A stretch of DNA of 64,000 nt. Origin: Tepidimonas charontis (GTDB lineage Bacteria > Pseudomonadota > Gammaproteobacteria > Burkholderiales > Burkholderiaceae_C). Location of the stretch: positions 62,001 through 126,000 of the forward strand of contig NZ_VJON01000002.1 in the NCBI RefSeq assembly GCF_007556685.1. The letters are read 5' to 3'. Positions 47,388-56,832 of this stretch are shown in pieces; position 1 is the first letter of the stretch, and each line of letters starts with the position of its first letter. A model generated the notes under the pieces. That model had not been told where the DNA came from and made no database searches. It saw only the letters and a list, made by a program, of their open reading frames with translations. The position numbers were made by a program, and so were the translations under genes.

Positions 47388-47403
47388 CTGAAGGAATACC
47401 TAA

Positions 47404-48099
47404 ATGGAGCCAATCCGCATTTTCATCGGCTTTGATCCACGCGAGTCCGTGGCTTGGCACACACTGGTGCACAGCATCATGCGGCATGCCACCACACCGC
47501 TGCAGATCACCCCACTCGCCCTGCCAAATTTGACCCACATCTATTGGCGGCCACGCGACCCCCTGCAGAGCACCGATTTCTCGTTTTCTCGATTTCTCGT
47601 ACCGTACCTAAGCGAATATCAGGGCTGGTCATTATTCATGGACTGCGACATGCTGGTACGCGACGATATAACCCAGTTATGGGCGTTGCGCGATGACAGA
47701 TACGCCGTCATGTGCGTTCAGCACGATCACCACCCACGCGAGACGGTGAAATTTCTCGGCGCCACGCAAACCCGGTATGCAAAGAAAAACTGGAGCAGCG
47801 TGATGCTGTTCAACAACCCAATGTGTCGCGCCTTGACGCCCGAGTACGTCAATACGGCGTCCGGACTCGATTTGCATCAATTCCGCTGGCTTGGCAACGA
47901 CAGTCTGATCGGCTCGCTCCCGGCCGACTGGAATCACCTGGTTGGCTACGATCCCCCCAATCCGCAGGCGCGCAATGTCCATTTCACCATCGGCGGCCCC
48001 TACTTTCATGAGTATCGCGATTGCGAATTCGCCGACGAGTGGCGCGAGGAGCACGCTCGCGCCAATCATGTCGAGCAGCGCCACAATCAAAAAAAATGA
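47404..48099 (+). CDS. Glycosyltransferase (GT-A fold, GT8-like)
   Basis: A 231-residue protein starting PIRIFIGFDPRESVAWHTLVHSIM, with a DxD sugar-nucleotide/metal site in LFMDCDMLVRDDI and a later conserved region WSSVMLFNNPMCRALTPEYVN, as in GT8-like enzymes. AAGGA 8 nt before the ATG supports the start. It lies 16 bp after the methyltransferase and 9 bp before the TPR protein. Its location next to the flagellins suggests protein glycosylation. The donor sugar is unknown. Its codon use has more A/T than neighbouring regions. Confidence 0.8.
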   Translation: MEPIRIFIGFDPRESVAWHTLVHSIMRHATTPLQITPLALPNLTHIYWRPRDPLQSTDFSFSRFLVPYLSEYQGWSLFMDCDMLVRDDITQLWALRDDRYAVMCVQHDHHPRETVKFLGATQTRYAKKNWSSVMLFNNPMCRALTPEYVNTASGLDLHQFRWLGNDSLIGSLPADWNHLVGYDPPNPQARNVHFTIGGPYFHEYRDCEFADEWREEHARANHVEQRHNQKK

Positions 48100-48108
48100 G
48101 CACCAGCG

Positions 48109-50151
48109 ATGAAACACCGGGGCCAACCTGCCGCAGATTCGAAGGGTATGCGAAAGCAAAGCACGTTGAACGATCCGCTCCAGCAGGGTTTACGCGCCCT
48201 CGCCGAACAACGATGGAGCGATGCACGACGTTGGTTGACCGTCAGTACACAGAGGTCTCCTCGCCACCCGCTGCCCTACATCGGCTTAGGCCTGGTGGCA
48301 TCTGAGCAAGGGGATTTTGCGCGCGCGCATACGTATGCGCAGAAAGCGATGCCGCTCTTGTCGGCACGCGGCAGCGCGCCGGCGTGGGCACGGGCCAGCC
48401 AGCTTTGGCGTAAACTTGGCGATGCGGCGCAGGCACACGCCTGCGCCGAGCGGGCGCTGCAGTGTGATCCCCAAAACGCGCTCGGCCATTTAGCGGCAGC
48501 CGAATTGGCGCTTGCCCACAATGATCCCGCGCGGACGCTCGATCACTTGCAACACGTACCCGAGTCTGAACGAGACGCTGCCTGGCAGTTCGCGCTCGCG
48601 GTGGCGTACATCTATCTGAAGCGCTGGTCGGACGCCTTGGCGCCCTTGCAGAAGTGTTTACAGGTGGATCCTCGGCATGCCAATGCACGCAACAATCTGG
48701 CACTCGTTTACAAACGACTCGGCCAGGTCGAGCGGGCACGCACCGAGTGGGAAGCGCTCATTCGAGATGTTCCCGACCATCTGGAAGCGAACATCAATTT
48801 GGCCGCCCTCTTAATGGATGGGGACCAAGATGAATTACAACGCAGCGCGCGCCTGTTGCAGCGCTTTGAGGGCGCAGCGTCTTTGCCTTCTGTCTATTGG
48901 CACGTCGTTGCCCAAATCCAGCACCGGCAAAAAAAATGGGAGCAGGCACATACCTCCTATCGGCGCGCCCTTGACCTCGATCCTGAGAGCGCAGACATTC
49001 GCATCAATTGGGCGATCTGGCATTATGACACAGGGGATCTTGATACCGCGCAGCGCTTGCTGCTGGAAGCGGCGCAGCGCGCACCCGAAGATCAACACGC
49101 TTTCCTCTGGCTGGGCAGCGTCAGCGCCGAGTTGGGAGACATCGACCGTTTCTTGACGCTGCTCCTCGAACTGCTACAGAAACCCAAAGTCCACCCACAG
49201 ACTTTATTCAACGCGGCGTTCGTCCTTCTTGGCAGCGCCAACTGGCGCGAAGGCTTTCAACTCTATCAGCAGCGCCCGTCACGGGTCGATGTAACCGCTG
49301 CCCCCAACTGCTTGGCCTATGCCACGCGCCTGCCCGATCAGATGTACGGGGATACGATATTGGTCACCCAGGATCAAGGCATCGGCGATGAATGGTTTTT
49401 TTTGCGCTTCGTCCCGCAGCTGGCACAGAGAGGTGCACATTTGCATTACGCCACCACCAGCAAAATCGCGCCCTTGATGCAGCGAATCGGATGGTTTGAA
49501 AAAGTCTGGACCGACTGGCCGCCGCCCACGCTGTTCGACGCCGCCATCAACATCGGTGACTTGCCGTTTTTACTTCAAGCGCAGGGCCCGGAGGACCCGG
49601 TTCCGATCGAAGCGTTGCCGCGTCATCGCGACGCGGCCCACCTCATCTTGGCGGCGTTCGGGCCGCCCCCCTACGTGGGCGTGACCTGGCATGGCGGAAC
49701 CAGTTTGTTGCGCAGTGCAGAGTTTCAGCGCGTACGCACCCTAAATAAAATCATACCGATCGAGGCGCTCGCGCGCTGGATACCTGAGGGGGCCACGGTT
49801 GTCTCGCTGCAACGCAACCCGCTCCCCGGTGAAATCGAACGCCTGGCGGCCGCCGTCGGACGGCGGGTTTTGGACGCTGCCTGTTTCAACGACGATCTGG
49901 AGGCCATGCTGGGCTTGTTGGCGCAGCTCGATCACTACTATGCGGTCAGCAATGCGAATGTGCACCTGGCGGCCAGTCTGGGGCTGCCGTGCACGGTGTT
50001 CGTACCCAACCCGCCGGAGTGGCGCTGGATGCTGGCAGGCGATCGCAGCCCGTGGTTTCCCAATGCGCGCATCGTTCGCTGCGGCCCTCGCGGCGCCTGG
50101 CCTGCGCCCGCTGAGTTCGACGACCGCTCCAACCCAGCGCCGCCGTCTTAA
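48109..50151 (+). CDS. TPR-repeat glycosyltransferase, probable flagellin-modification enzyme
   Basis: A 680-residue two-part protein. Residues ~20-400 are tetratricopeptide repeats (for example AYIYLKRWSDALAPLQKCLQVDPRHANARNN). Residues ~420-670 are a GT-B-like domain: GDTILVTQDQGIGDEWFFLRFVPQL, YVGVTWHGGTSLL, HYYAVSNANVHLAASLGLPCTVF and WRWMLAGDRSPWFPNARIVR, which resembles the C-terminal part of TPR glycosyltransferases found beside flagellin genes. The TPRs probably bind the acceptor protein. The stop codon overlaps the -35 of the fliC sigma-28 promoter. A later start at 48148 is possible. Confidence 0.82.
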   Translation: MKHRGQPAADSKGMRKQSTLNDPLQQGLRALAEQRWSDARRWLTVSTQRSPRHPLPYIGLGLVASEQGDFARAHTYAQKAMPLLSARGSAPAWARASQLWRKLGDAAQAHACAERALQCDPQNALGHLAAAELALAHNDPARTLDHLQHVPESERDAAWQFALAVAYIYLKRWSDALAPLQKCLQVDPRHANARNNLALVYKRLGQVERARTEWEALIRDVPDHLEANINLAALLMDGDQDELQRSARLLQRFEGAASLPSVYWHVVAQIQHRQKKWEQAHTSYRRALDLDPESADIRINWAIWHYDTGDLDTAQRLLLEAAQRAPEDQHAFLWLGSVSAELGDIDRFLTLLLELLQKPKVHPQTLFNAAFVLLGSANWREGFQLYQQRPSRVDVTAAPNCLAYATRLPDQMYGDTILVTQDQGIGDEWFFLRFVPQLAQRGAHLHYATTSKIAPLMQRIGWFEKVWTDWPPPTLFDAAINIGDLPFLLQAQGPEDPVPIEALPRHRDAAHLILAAFGPPPYVGVTWHGGTSLLRSAEFQRVRTLNKIIPIEALARWIPEGATVVSLQRNPLPGEIERLAAAVGRRVLDAACFNDDLEAMLGLLAQLDHYYAVSNANVHLAASLGLPCTVFVPNPPEWRWMLAGDRSPWFPNARIVRCGPRGAWPAPAEFDDRSNPAPPS

Positions 50152-50174
50152 GTTTTTTCTGGCGCAGCCGATAA
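50148..50174 (+). promoter_or_regulatory. Sigma-28 (FliA) promoter of the first flagellin gene
   Basis: TTAA (50148-50151), a 15-bp spacer and GCCGATAA (50167-50174). The -10 is a full sigma-28 consensus and the spacing is exact; TTAA is one base off TAAA. The predicted leader is about 72 nt with AGGAGG at 50243-50248. Confidence 0.85.
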
Positions 50175-50248
50175 CACAGGCATCCTCGAGGGCCGCTGTG
50201 CTGAGCACGCTGTCCGAGGGGGTCGCGTTAACCACTGCCTACAGGAGG

Positions 50249-51284
50249 CTGCCATGCCGCAAACCATCAACACCAACCTCATGTCGCTGACGGCGCAGCG
50301 CAATCTGTCGGCCTCGCAGTCGGGCATGAGCACCACCATCGCCCGCCTGTCCTCGGGGCTGCGCATCAACTCCGCGCGCGACGACGCCGCCGGGCTGGCC
50401 ATCGCCGAGCGCATGACCACCCAGGTACGTGGCCTCAACCAGGCCGTGCGCAACGCCAACGACGGCATCTCGCTGTCGCAAACCATCGAAGGCGCTCTGG
50501 GCTCCTCCGCCGCCATCTTGCAGCGCATCCGCGAGCTGGCCGTGCAGGCCGCCAACGGCTCCAACTCCGGCGCCGACCGCCAAGCCCTCAACGCCGAAGC
50601 CGGCCAGCTCGTCGCCGAGCTGCAGCGCATCGCCGACACCACCGAGTTCAATGGCCTGAAGGTCCTCAACGGCGCCTTCGGCTCGCAAACCTTCCAAGTC
50701 GGCGCCAACGCCTACCAGACCATCACCGTCGGCGGTGCCGATGTGCGCACCAACAAGTACGGCCTCAACACCGCCGTCAGTGCTGCCGCAACGCCCGGCG
50801 CCTCAGCAGGCTACAACGCCGGCACCCTCACCATCAACGGCTTGACCAGCAAAACAGTCGCCATCGCCGCCAACGACACCGCCAAAGTGGTGGCCGACCG
50901 CATCAACGCCGTCTCTGCCGAAACCGGCGTGACCGCCCAGGCCCGCTCCTTGGCGACGCTGGACTTTGCCGCCACCGGCGCATTTACGCTTTCGATTACC
51001 TCCAGCAACAGCGCTGCCGTCACGATCAGCTTCAACGTCAGCAATGCCAACTCTTCCGAGGGGCTGTCGCAGGCCGTGGCCGAGATCAACAAGGTAGCCT
51101 CGCAGACCGGGGTGTCGGCACGGCTGAACGAGGCCGGCAACGCCATCTTGCTGGAAAACAGCCGCGGCGACAATATCACCATCACCAACAGCGCCGGCGG
51201 CCCTGGCGACGTCACCCTCGCCCAGGGGCGCATCGACAATTCCGGCAATTACACTGCAAGCGCGGTAGCGAATATCACAACCGG
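50249..51284 (+). repeat. About 1.04-kb repeat shared by the two flagellin genes, copy 1
   Basis: From 5 bp before the start codon (CTGCC) to 51284 the sequence matches 53451-54486 without a difference I can find. It breaks abruptly upstream (GG versus GA before CTGCCATG) and at CCGGCGCC versus CCGGGAAC downstream. Similarity resumes after this with scattered differences. Confidence 0.9.
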
Positions 51285-51711
51285 CGCCAGCGCCACCTCT
51301 TTAGGCTACGTGAGCCTGGATGCGGCCAGCGGCTTTTCGGTGAGTCAGAGTGGCACCAACGTGTTTGCTACAGCCAACACCACATCCGATGGCAGCAACA
51401 CCGTCAATACCATCAATCTGAGCACGTTCGACAAGGCCAGCATGGCCATCCGAATCGTCGATCAGGCGATCAAGACCATCAGTTCGCTGCGGGCGGATTA
51501 CGGGGCCATACAGTCGCGCTTTGACAACACGATTGCCAACCTGCAGACGACCGCGGAAAATGTGGCTGCCGCGCGCAGCCGCATCCAGGACGCCGACTTC
51601 GCCGCCGAGACCGCCGCGCTGTCGCGCGCGCAGATCCTGCAGCAGGCCGGCACCGCCATGGTCGCCCAGGCCAACCAGCTGCCGCAAAACGTCTTGGCGC
51701 TGTTGCGTTAA
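50254..51711 (+). CDS. fliC: Flagellin (first copy)
   Basis: Flagellar filament subunit, 485 residues, secreted by the flagellar type III system (no Sec signal). The conserved D0/D1 N-terminus ([42 protein letters not shown]) and C-terminus ([25 protein letters not shown], ending [10 protein letters not shown]) flank a Ser/Thr/Asn-rich variable middle, a likely glycosylation surface. It has a sigma-28 promoter and a strong AGGAGG. It is almost identical to the second flagellin gene at 53456; the two differ mainly at residues ~405-445 and the last dozen residues. Confidence 0.97.
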   Translation: MPQTINTNLMSLTAQRNLSASQSGMSTTIARLSSGLRINSARDDAAGLAIAERMTTQVRGLNQAVRNANDGISLSQTIEGALGSSAAILQRIRELAVQAANGSNSGADRQALNAEAGQLVAELQRIADTTEFNGLKVLNGAFGSQTFQVGANAYQTITVGGADVRTNKYGLNTAVSAAATPGASAGYNAGTLTINGLTSKTVAIAANDTAKVVADRINAVSAETGVTAQARSLATLDFAATGAFTLSITSSNSAAVTISFNVSNANSSEGLSQAVAEINKVASQTGVSARLNEAGNAILLENSRGDNITITNSAGGPGDVTLAQGRIDNSGNYTASAVANITTGASATSLGYVSLDAASGFSVSQSGTNVFATANTTSDGSNTVNTINLSTFDKASMAIRIVDQAIKTISSLRADYGAIQSRFDNTIANLQTTAENVAAARSRIQDADFAAETAALSRAQILQQAGTAMVAQANQLPQNVLALLR

Positions 51712-51738
51712 GGCGCTGATACCCTGCCGCGGGTACGT

Positions 51739-51769
51739 GGCGCCCATCGGCCTCTTGCCGGTGGGCGCC
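51739..51769 (+). terminator. Strong hairpin after fliC, terminator-like without U-run
   Basis: GGCGCCCATCGGC and GCCGGTGGGCGCC pair over 13 bp (one G-U) around CTCTT, 28 bp after the fliC stop. No U-run follows, so it may stabilise the abundant fliC mRNA or terminate inefficiently before fliD. Confidence 0.55.
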
Positions 51770-51828
51770 TGAGCGGTTACGATTGATCTGGCACAGCTGT
51801 TACGGCCACGTTGAAAGGAGCTGCTCTC

Positions 51829-53244
51829 ATGGCCAACCTCTCCTCCCCCGGCATCGGCAGCGGCCTGGACGTTCGCGGCATCGTGGCCCAGCTCGTCGAG
51901 CTGGAAAAGCGCCCGCTGACGACGGTTCAATTGCGCACATCGGCCGCGCAGCTTCGGCTGTCCACGGTCGGGCAAATTCGCGGGCAGTTGGCCGCGCTGG
52001 ACGATGCGTTGCGCGGCTTGACTCTGGACAGTAGCTACAACGCCCTCAAAGTCAACAGCAGCAGCGAAGCCGTCAGTGGCAGCATCAGCGGGGCGGCCTC
52101 CACGGGCGTGTACTCGGTGCAGGTGCTGCAAGTCGCGCGCGGACAGGTGGCGCGCTCTGACCTGATCAACACAGGCGCGCCGGTCGGTGCGGGGCAACTG
52201 ACCATTGCGCTGGGCCGATGGGACGGCGGCCCGAGCTTCGTGCCTGGCCCAGATGCGCCCATCGTCGTCAACATCTCGGCCACGGACACGCTGGCCGATG
52301 TCGCCAACAAGATCAACGCAAGCACCGACCGCGTGCGCGCCGCGGTGGTGCAAGACGGCAGCCAGCAGCGTTTGGTGGTTCGGTCGATTGGCACGGGCGT
52401 CGATCAAGGTTTTCGTATCCAAGCCAACGACGCCGACGGCAACGACACCGACGCCGCCGGGCTTTCGCGCCTGGCCTACGATTCCGCCGCGGGCACTTTG
52501 GGTTTGACACTGACACAGTCGGCGCAGGACACGCGCGTGGACGTCGATGGGGTGGAAGTGTCGTCTGCCAATCAGACGGTCTCCGGTGTCATTCCGGGTG
52601 TGACGCTCAGTGTCAAATCCGTCACGAGTAGCCCGGTGGCGTTGAACGTCGAGCGCGATCCCGCTGCGGTGCGCAAGGCGCTGGATGCGTTCGTGCAGGC
52701 GTACAACCAGCTCAACACCACGTTGAGTGAGGCCACCCGCTACGACGCCAAAACCCGGCAAGCCGGCCCCCTGCAGGGCGACAGCACGATCGTGACCTTA
52801 CAGAGCGCGCTGCGGCGCCTGTTGGGTACGCCGTCGACCAATCCTCTCGATACGCGCACCTGGTCGGATATCGGGGTGCGGCAAGGGCGAGACGGCAGTT
52901 TGAGCGTTGACGGCGCCGCGTTCGAAACGGCGCAGCAAGACCCGCAGGCGCTGCGCTCATTGCTGGTCGGCAGCAGCGATGCACCGGGGTTGGCGCGCCG
53001 GCTGCGCGATTTCGTCGGCGGTGCGCTGGCCAGCGATGGACGCATCGGCCTGAAGACCAAGGCGATCGAAAATGAACTGCAACGTCTCAACGAGCAAGCG
53101 CAACGCATCACCGAGAAGGCAGCCCGGACGGAAGAACGTCTGCTGGCGCAGTATGCGCGGCTCGACGCCAACCTCGGTCGCTTGAATGCCTTGGGGCAAT
53201 ATGTCAATCAACAGGTGGCGGCTTGGAACAAGCCCAGCAAATAG
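51829..53244 (+). CDS. fliD: Flagellar filament cap protein FliD (HAP2)
   Basis: Caps the growing filament and folds incoming flagellin; 471 residues. Family start MANLSSPGIGSGLDVRGIVAQLVELEKRPL, middle VRQGRDGSLSVDG, and C-terminal coiled-coil LKTKAIENELQRLNEQAQRITEKAARTEERLLAQYARLDANLGRLN. AGGAG 8 nt before the ATG fixes the start; an upstream TTG at 51811 is not used. It sits between two flagellin genes and ends with an intrinsic terminator. Confidence 0.95.
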   Translation: MANLSSPGIGSGLDVRGIVAQLVELEKRPLTTVQLRTSAAQLRLSTVGQIRGQLAALDDALRGLTLDSSYNALKVNSSSEAVSGSISGAASTGVYSVQVLQVARGQVARSDLINTGAPVGAGQLTIALGRWDGGPSFVPGPDAPIVVNISATDTLADVANKINASTDRVRAAVVQDGSQQRLVVRSIGTGVDQGFRIQANDADGNDTDAAGLSRLAYDSAAGTLGLTLTQSAQDTRVDVDGVEVSSANQTVSGVIPGVTLSVKSVTSSPVALNVERDPAAVRKALDAFVQAYNQLNTTLSEATRYDAKTRQAGPLQGDSTIVTLQSALRRLLGTPSTNPLDTRTWSDIGVRQGRDGSLSVDGAAFETAQQDPQALRSLLVGSSDAPGLARRLRDFVGGALASDGRIGLKTKAIENELQRLNEQAQRITEKAARTEERLLAQYARLDANLGRLNALGQYVNQQVAAWNKPSK

Positions 53245-53272
53245 CCAAAGGCAGAGCAACCATATCAGTGAT

Positions 53273-53297
53273 AAGCGCCGATTGCGGCGCTTTTTTT
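53273..53297 (+). terminator. Intrinsic terminator of fliD
   Basis: AAGCGCCG-ATTG-CGGCGCTT followed by a run of T, 28 bp after the fliD stop. A textbook intrinsic terminator. It implies that the second flagellin gene needs its own promoter. Confidence 0.9.
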
Positions 53298-53450
53298 CGC
53301 CTTTGCTGCGCCGCGATCTCGGGCACGATGTGTGCACGGAACTGCGGCGGCGCATACCAGGGTAACGGCGTCCGTCGTGCTTCCTCAGGCCGATCGGCGC
53401 GCTTTGGGGTGCGTTGCCGACCATGTTCGATCGCTTTTCGATTTGGAGCA

Positions 53451-54486
53451 CTGCCATGCCGCAAACCATCAACACCAACCTCATGTCGCTGACGGCGCAG
53501 CGCAATCTGTCGGCCTCGCAGTCGGGCATGAGCACCACCATCGCCCGCCTGTCCTCGGGGCTGCGCATCAACTCCGCGCGCGACGACGCCGCCGGGCTGG
53601 CCATCGCCGAGCGCATGACCACCCAGGTACGTGGCCTCAACCAGGCCGTGCGCAACGCCAACGACGGCATCTCGCTGTCGCAAACCATCGAAGGCGCTCT
53701 GGGCTCCTCCGCCGCCATCTTGCAGCGCATCCGCGAGCTGGCCGTGCAGGCCGCCAACGGCTCCAACTCCGGCGCCGACCGCCAAGCCCTCAACGCCGAA
53801 GCCGGCCAGCTCGTCGCCGAGCTGCAGCGCATCGCCGACACCACCGAGTTCAATGGCCTGAAGGTCCTCAACGGCGCCTTCGGCTCGCAAACCTTCCAAG
53901 TCGGCGCCAACGCCTACCAGACCATCACCGTCGGCGGTGCCGATGTGCGCACCAACAAGTACGGCCTCAACACCGCCGTCAGTGCTGCCGCAACGCCCGG
54001 CGCCTCAGCAGGCTACAACGCCGGCACCCTCACCATCAACGGCTTGACCAGCAAAACAGTCGCCATCGCCGCCAACGACACCGCCAAAGTGGTGGCCGAC
54101 CGCATCAACGCCGTCTCTGCCGAAACCGGCGTGACCGCCCAGGCCCGCTCCTTGGCGACGCTGGACTTTGCCGCCACCGGCGCATTTACGCTTTCGATTA
54201 CCTCCAGCAACAGCGCTGCCGTCACGATCAGCTTCAACGTCAGCAATGCCAACTCTTCCGAGGGGCTGTCGCAGGCCGTGGCCGAGATCAACAAGGTAGC
54301 CTCGCAGACCGGGGTGTCGGCACGGCTGAACGAGGCCGGCAACGCCATCTTGCTGGAAAACAGCCGCGGCGACAATATCACCATCACCAACAGCGCCGGC
54401 GGCCCTGGCGACGTCACCCTCGCCCAGGGGCGCATCGACAATTCCGGCAATTACACTGCAAGCGCGGTAGCGAATATCACAACCGG
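53451..54486 (+). repeat. About 1.04-kb repeat shared by the two flagellin genes, copy 2
   Basis: Matches 50249-51284 at a constant offset of 3202 bp. The upstream boundary is 5 bp before the start codon, and the untranslated regions on either side are unrelated. Confidence 0.9.
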
Positions 54487-54916
54487 GAACAACGCCACCT
54501 CTTTAGGCTACGTGAGCCTGGATGCGGCCAGCGGCTTTTCGGTGAGTCAGAGTGGCACCAACGTGTTTGCTGCAGCCAACACCACATCCGATGGCAGCAA
54601 CACCGTCAATACCATCAATCTGAGCACGTTCGACAAGGCCAGCATGGCCATCCGAATCGTCGATCAGGCGCTGCAAACCATCAGCGCCACCCGGGCCAGC
54701 TACGGCGCGCTGATGAGCCGCTTCGAGAGCACGATTACCAACCTGCAAACGACCTCCGAAAATATCGCCGCCGCGCGCAGCCGCATCCAGGACGCCGACT
54801 TCGCCGCCGAGACCGCCGCGCTGTCGCGCGCGCAGATCCTGCAGCAGGCCGGCACCGCCATGGTCGCCCAGGCCAACCAGTTGCCGCAGAATGTGCTGCG
54901 GCTGCTGCAGGGTTGA
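53456..54916 (+). CDS. fliC2: Flagellin (second copy)
   Basis: A second filament subunit of 486 residues. It is identical to the first copy for about the first 343 residues, then shows SAT-to-NNAT style substitutions, a Thr-to-Ala change near residue 372, and a distinct stretch ([32 protein letters not shown]) before the shared end. The last residues read [11 protein letters not shown]. The true start is the ATG at 53456, with GGAG upstream; an in-frame start at 53414 is rejected because the family begins MPQTINTN. No well-spaced sigma-28 promoter is visible upstream. Confidence 0.96.
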   Translation: MPQTINTNLMSLTAQRNLSASQSGMSTTIARLSSGLRINSARDDAAGLAIAERMTTQVRGLNQAVRNANDGISLSQTIEGALGSSAAILQRIRELAVQAANGSNSGADRQALNAEAGQLVAELQRIADTTEFNGLKVLNGAFGSQTFQVGANAYQTITVGGADVRTNKYGLNTAVSAAATPGASAGYNAGTLTINGLTSKTVAIAANDTAKVVADRINAVSAETGVTAQARSLATLDFAATGAFTLSITSSNSAAVTISFNVSNANSSEGLSQAVAEINKVASQTGVSARLNEAGNAILLENSRGDNITITNSAGGPGDVTLAQGRIDNSGNYTASAVANITTGNNATSLGYVSLDAASGFSVSQSGTNVFAAANTTSDGSNTVNTINLSTFDKASMAIRIVDQALQTISATRASYGALMSRFESTITNLQTTSENIAAARSRIQDADFAAETAALSRAQILQQAGTAMVAQANQLPQNVLRLLQG

Positions 54917-54941
54917 TTCGCCCGCGTGCACCCAAGCCCAG

Positions 54942-54970
54942 ACAGGCCTCGGCGGGGCCTGTTTTTTTTT
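54942..54970 (+). terminator. Intrinsic terminator of the second flagellin gene
   Basis: ACAGGCC and GGCCTGT around a 7-nt loop, then nine T residues, 26 bp after the stop codon. The remaining ~360 bp to fliS hold no visible gene; TTCAGG-18-TATAAA (55180-55209) is a weak promoter candidate for fliS. Confidence 0.9.
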
Positions 54971-55334
54971 GCGCTGTCGGCATCGGTTGCGCGCAAGCGC
55001 TGGCAGCGCGCAAGCGCCCGGGCCGTGTAGCCTGCGCGGCCAGCCCGGCGCTGCGCGCAGTGGCTTGCGCGGTGTGGGTTCGGGGTAAGCGGGCACCCGC
55101 GGCTCCCCATGTGGACTCCACCGTCCCACCCCTGCCCTGCCGGCAATCCAATACCCGAGGGCCGACGTGGCCGCCGGCATTCAGGCACATGCACCAAGCG
55201 TGATATAAAGAATGAGCACACGTTGCCCGCAGCCGTTGTTTGCGCCTTCGTTCGGCAAGGATTCGTTCAAGTCGCGGCCCGGCCGCCCGATATAGCAGGT
55301 GTCTGAGTGATCGCCGATGTCAAAGGATAAGACC

Positions 55335-55727
55335 ATGTACACCGCACCTAGCCAACGTTTGGCCGCGTCGTATGCGCGGGAGGCCGCCGCGAGTCGGGTG
55401 GCCAGTGCCAGCCCGCACGAGTTGATCATGATGCTGTTCGATGGCTTGCTGGCGTCGTTGCTCAGCGCCAAGGGGGCCATGGAGCGCGGCGATGTGGCCG
55501 CCAAAGGGCAGGCGATCGGCAAAGCCGTGCGCATTCTGGAAGAGGGGCTGCGCGCCGGGCTGTCACCCGAGGGAGGCGAGTTGTCCGGGCGACTGGAGGC
55601 ACTGTATGACTACTGTGGACGCCAGCTGACGTGGGCCAATTTGCACAACGATGTCAAGCGCATCGATGAGGTCATCGACCTGATCAAAGCCGTCGCTGAC
55701 GCCTGGCAGCAGATCCGCCCACAGTGA
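55335..55727 (+). CDS. fliS: Flagellin export chaperone FliS
   Basis: Binds unpolymerised flagellin before export; 130 residues, normal length. Shows ASPHELIMMLFDGLLASLLSAKGAM and the C-terminal LYDYCGRQLTWANLHNDVKRIDEVIDLI typical of FliS. AGGA 9 nt before the ATG at 55335 favours that start over an in-frame ATG at 55317. GCCGATGT just upstream resembles a sigma-28 -10 but lacks a matched -35. fliT follows after 102 bp. Confidence 0.93.
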   Translation: MYTAPSQRLAASYAREAAASRVASASPHELIMMLFDGLLASLLSAKGAMERGDVAAKGQAIGKAVRILEEGLRAGLSPEGGELSGRLEALYDYCGRQLTWANLHNDVKRIDEVIDLIKAVADAWQQIRPQ

Positions 55728-55829
55728 AACTGCAGCACCCGAAAAATTCCAGCTTATCTCGAACTCGACTGCCTGGGCGGCGGAGCCCACCCCATCGATC
55801 CGCCGTCGGCCAAGAGCCAGGAACCTACC

Positions 55830-56138
55830 ATGAACGCCCCTACCGTCGATGTATTGGACTTCTACCGCGCGCTGCAAGACGTCAGCGAGCGCATGCTGCA
55901 GGCCGCCGAGCAGGACGACTGGGACCGCGTGGTCGAGATGGAAGAAGCGTGCGCGGTGCTGATCGAGCAGCTGCGCGCGCAAGGCGAGGCGGCGTTGAGC
56001 CCGGAGCAACGTGCCGAGAAGCACCGCATCATGCTGGCCATCTTGCGCCACGATGCGCGCATTCGTGCCCTGGCCGAACCGTGGCTGGACGTGTGGGGCG
56101 ACGTGGGGTTGGGCAGTCGCTCGGTCTTGTTGCACTGA
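55830..56138 (+). CDS. fliT: FliT-like flagellar chaperone
   Basis: A short helical protein of 102 residues (LDFYRALQDVSERMLQAAEQDDWDRVVEMEEACAVLIEQL), consistent with the FliT chaperone family that escorts FliD and tempers FlhDC. Sequence conservation in this family is low, so the call leans on size, helical character and the position directly after fliS. It is convergent with fliE; the 125-bp gap holds GC-rich dyads. Confidence 0.75.
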   Translation: MNAPTVDVLDFYRALQDVSERMLQAAEQDDWDRVVEMEEACAVLIEQLRAQGEAALSPEQRAEKHRIMLAILRHDARIRALAEPWLDVWGDVGLGSRSVLLH

Positions 56139-56263
56139 AACACCGCAGCGCCGCCACCGCATCGCGCCGTGGGGGTGCGGGGGCGCGCCCCACCACCGGT
56201 GGGTGGCGCGCATCGGTGGGCGCCCTGTTGGGCCCCCGCGCGCTGGATCAACACGCAGGGAGC

Positions 56264-56653
56264 TCAAACCTGCATGTTCATCACGTCGGTGTAGGCTTGC
56301 ATCATGCGGTTGCGCACGTGCAGGGCAGCCTGAAAACCGATTTGCGCCTTTTGCATCGCCACCATGGTTTCTTCCAGGCTGACGTTTCGATTGCCTTTTT
56401 GCACTTCGTTTTGCAGGGCACTGGCGCGCTGCTGGGCGGCGCTGACTTCCTGCAGGGCATTGCGTAGCGCCGTGCCGAACCCCACCGAGCCGGCCGCCCC
56501 GGTGGCCGGCGTGGCGCCAGCCACGGACGGCGCGGCGCTCGCAGCATCGGCGCCGGCCGCTTTGGCCGCCAGCGCTTTTTGCGCCGCGCGCAAGGCAGCC
56601 AGTTGAGCCGGGCTCATCGAAGCGGTGTGCATGGGCAGCAAACGCAAATCCAT
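56264..56653 (-). CDS. fliE: Flagellar hook-basal body complex protein FliE
   Basis: Adapter between the MS ring and the rod, exported by the flagellar type III system; 129 residues. The C-terminal conserved region reads FGTALRNALQEVSAAQQRASALQNEVQKGN, then VSLEETMVAMQKAQIGFQAALHVRNRMMQAYTDVMNMQV. The N-terminal half is an Ala-rich linker. The ATG at 56653 is preceded by GGAG. It is divergent from fliF across ~180 bp, the same arrangement as in E. coli. Confidence 0.94.
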   Translation of the reverse strand: MDLRLLPMHTASMSPAQLAALRAAQKALAAKAAGADAASAAPSVAGATPATGAAGSVGFGTALRNALQEVSAAQQRASALQNEVQKGNRNVSLEETMVAMQKAQIGFQAALHVRNRMMQAYTDVMNMQV

Positions 56654-56832
56654 GGAACAGACTCCGTTTCGAGAGGGTGAAGAGGGGGCGGTCGCGGGGG
56701 GGCGGCACAAGCCGCTCACCGGCCAGCCAATGGTAGGGCCACATCGGCACGGCGCTTAAGCACGAATAAGCCGATTGCCGCCCGTCTGTTCGCGCTTTAG
56801 CGGCGCGCACCGCTGTGCGGATAATGCGGCGC

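Noticed and set aside
53414-53458. N-terminal extension of the second flagellin (MPTMFDRF)
   Set aside because: Flagellins of this type start MPQTINTN, and GGAG precedes that ATG; the extension is leader sequence.
56264-56832. fliE facing away from fliF as a rearrangement
   Set aside because: This divergent arrangement is the standard one in E. coli and many proteobacteria.
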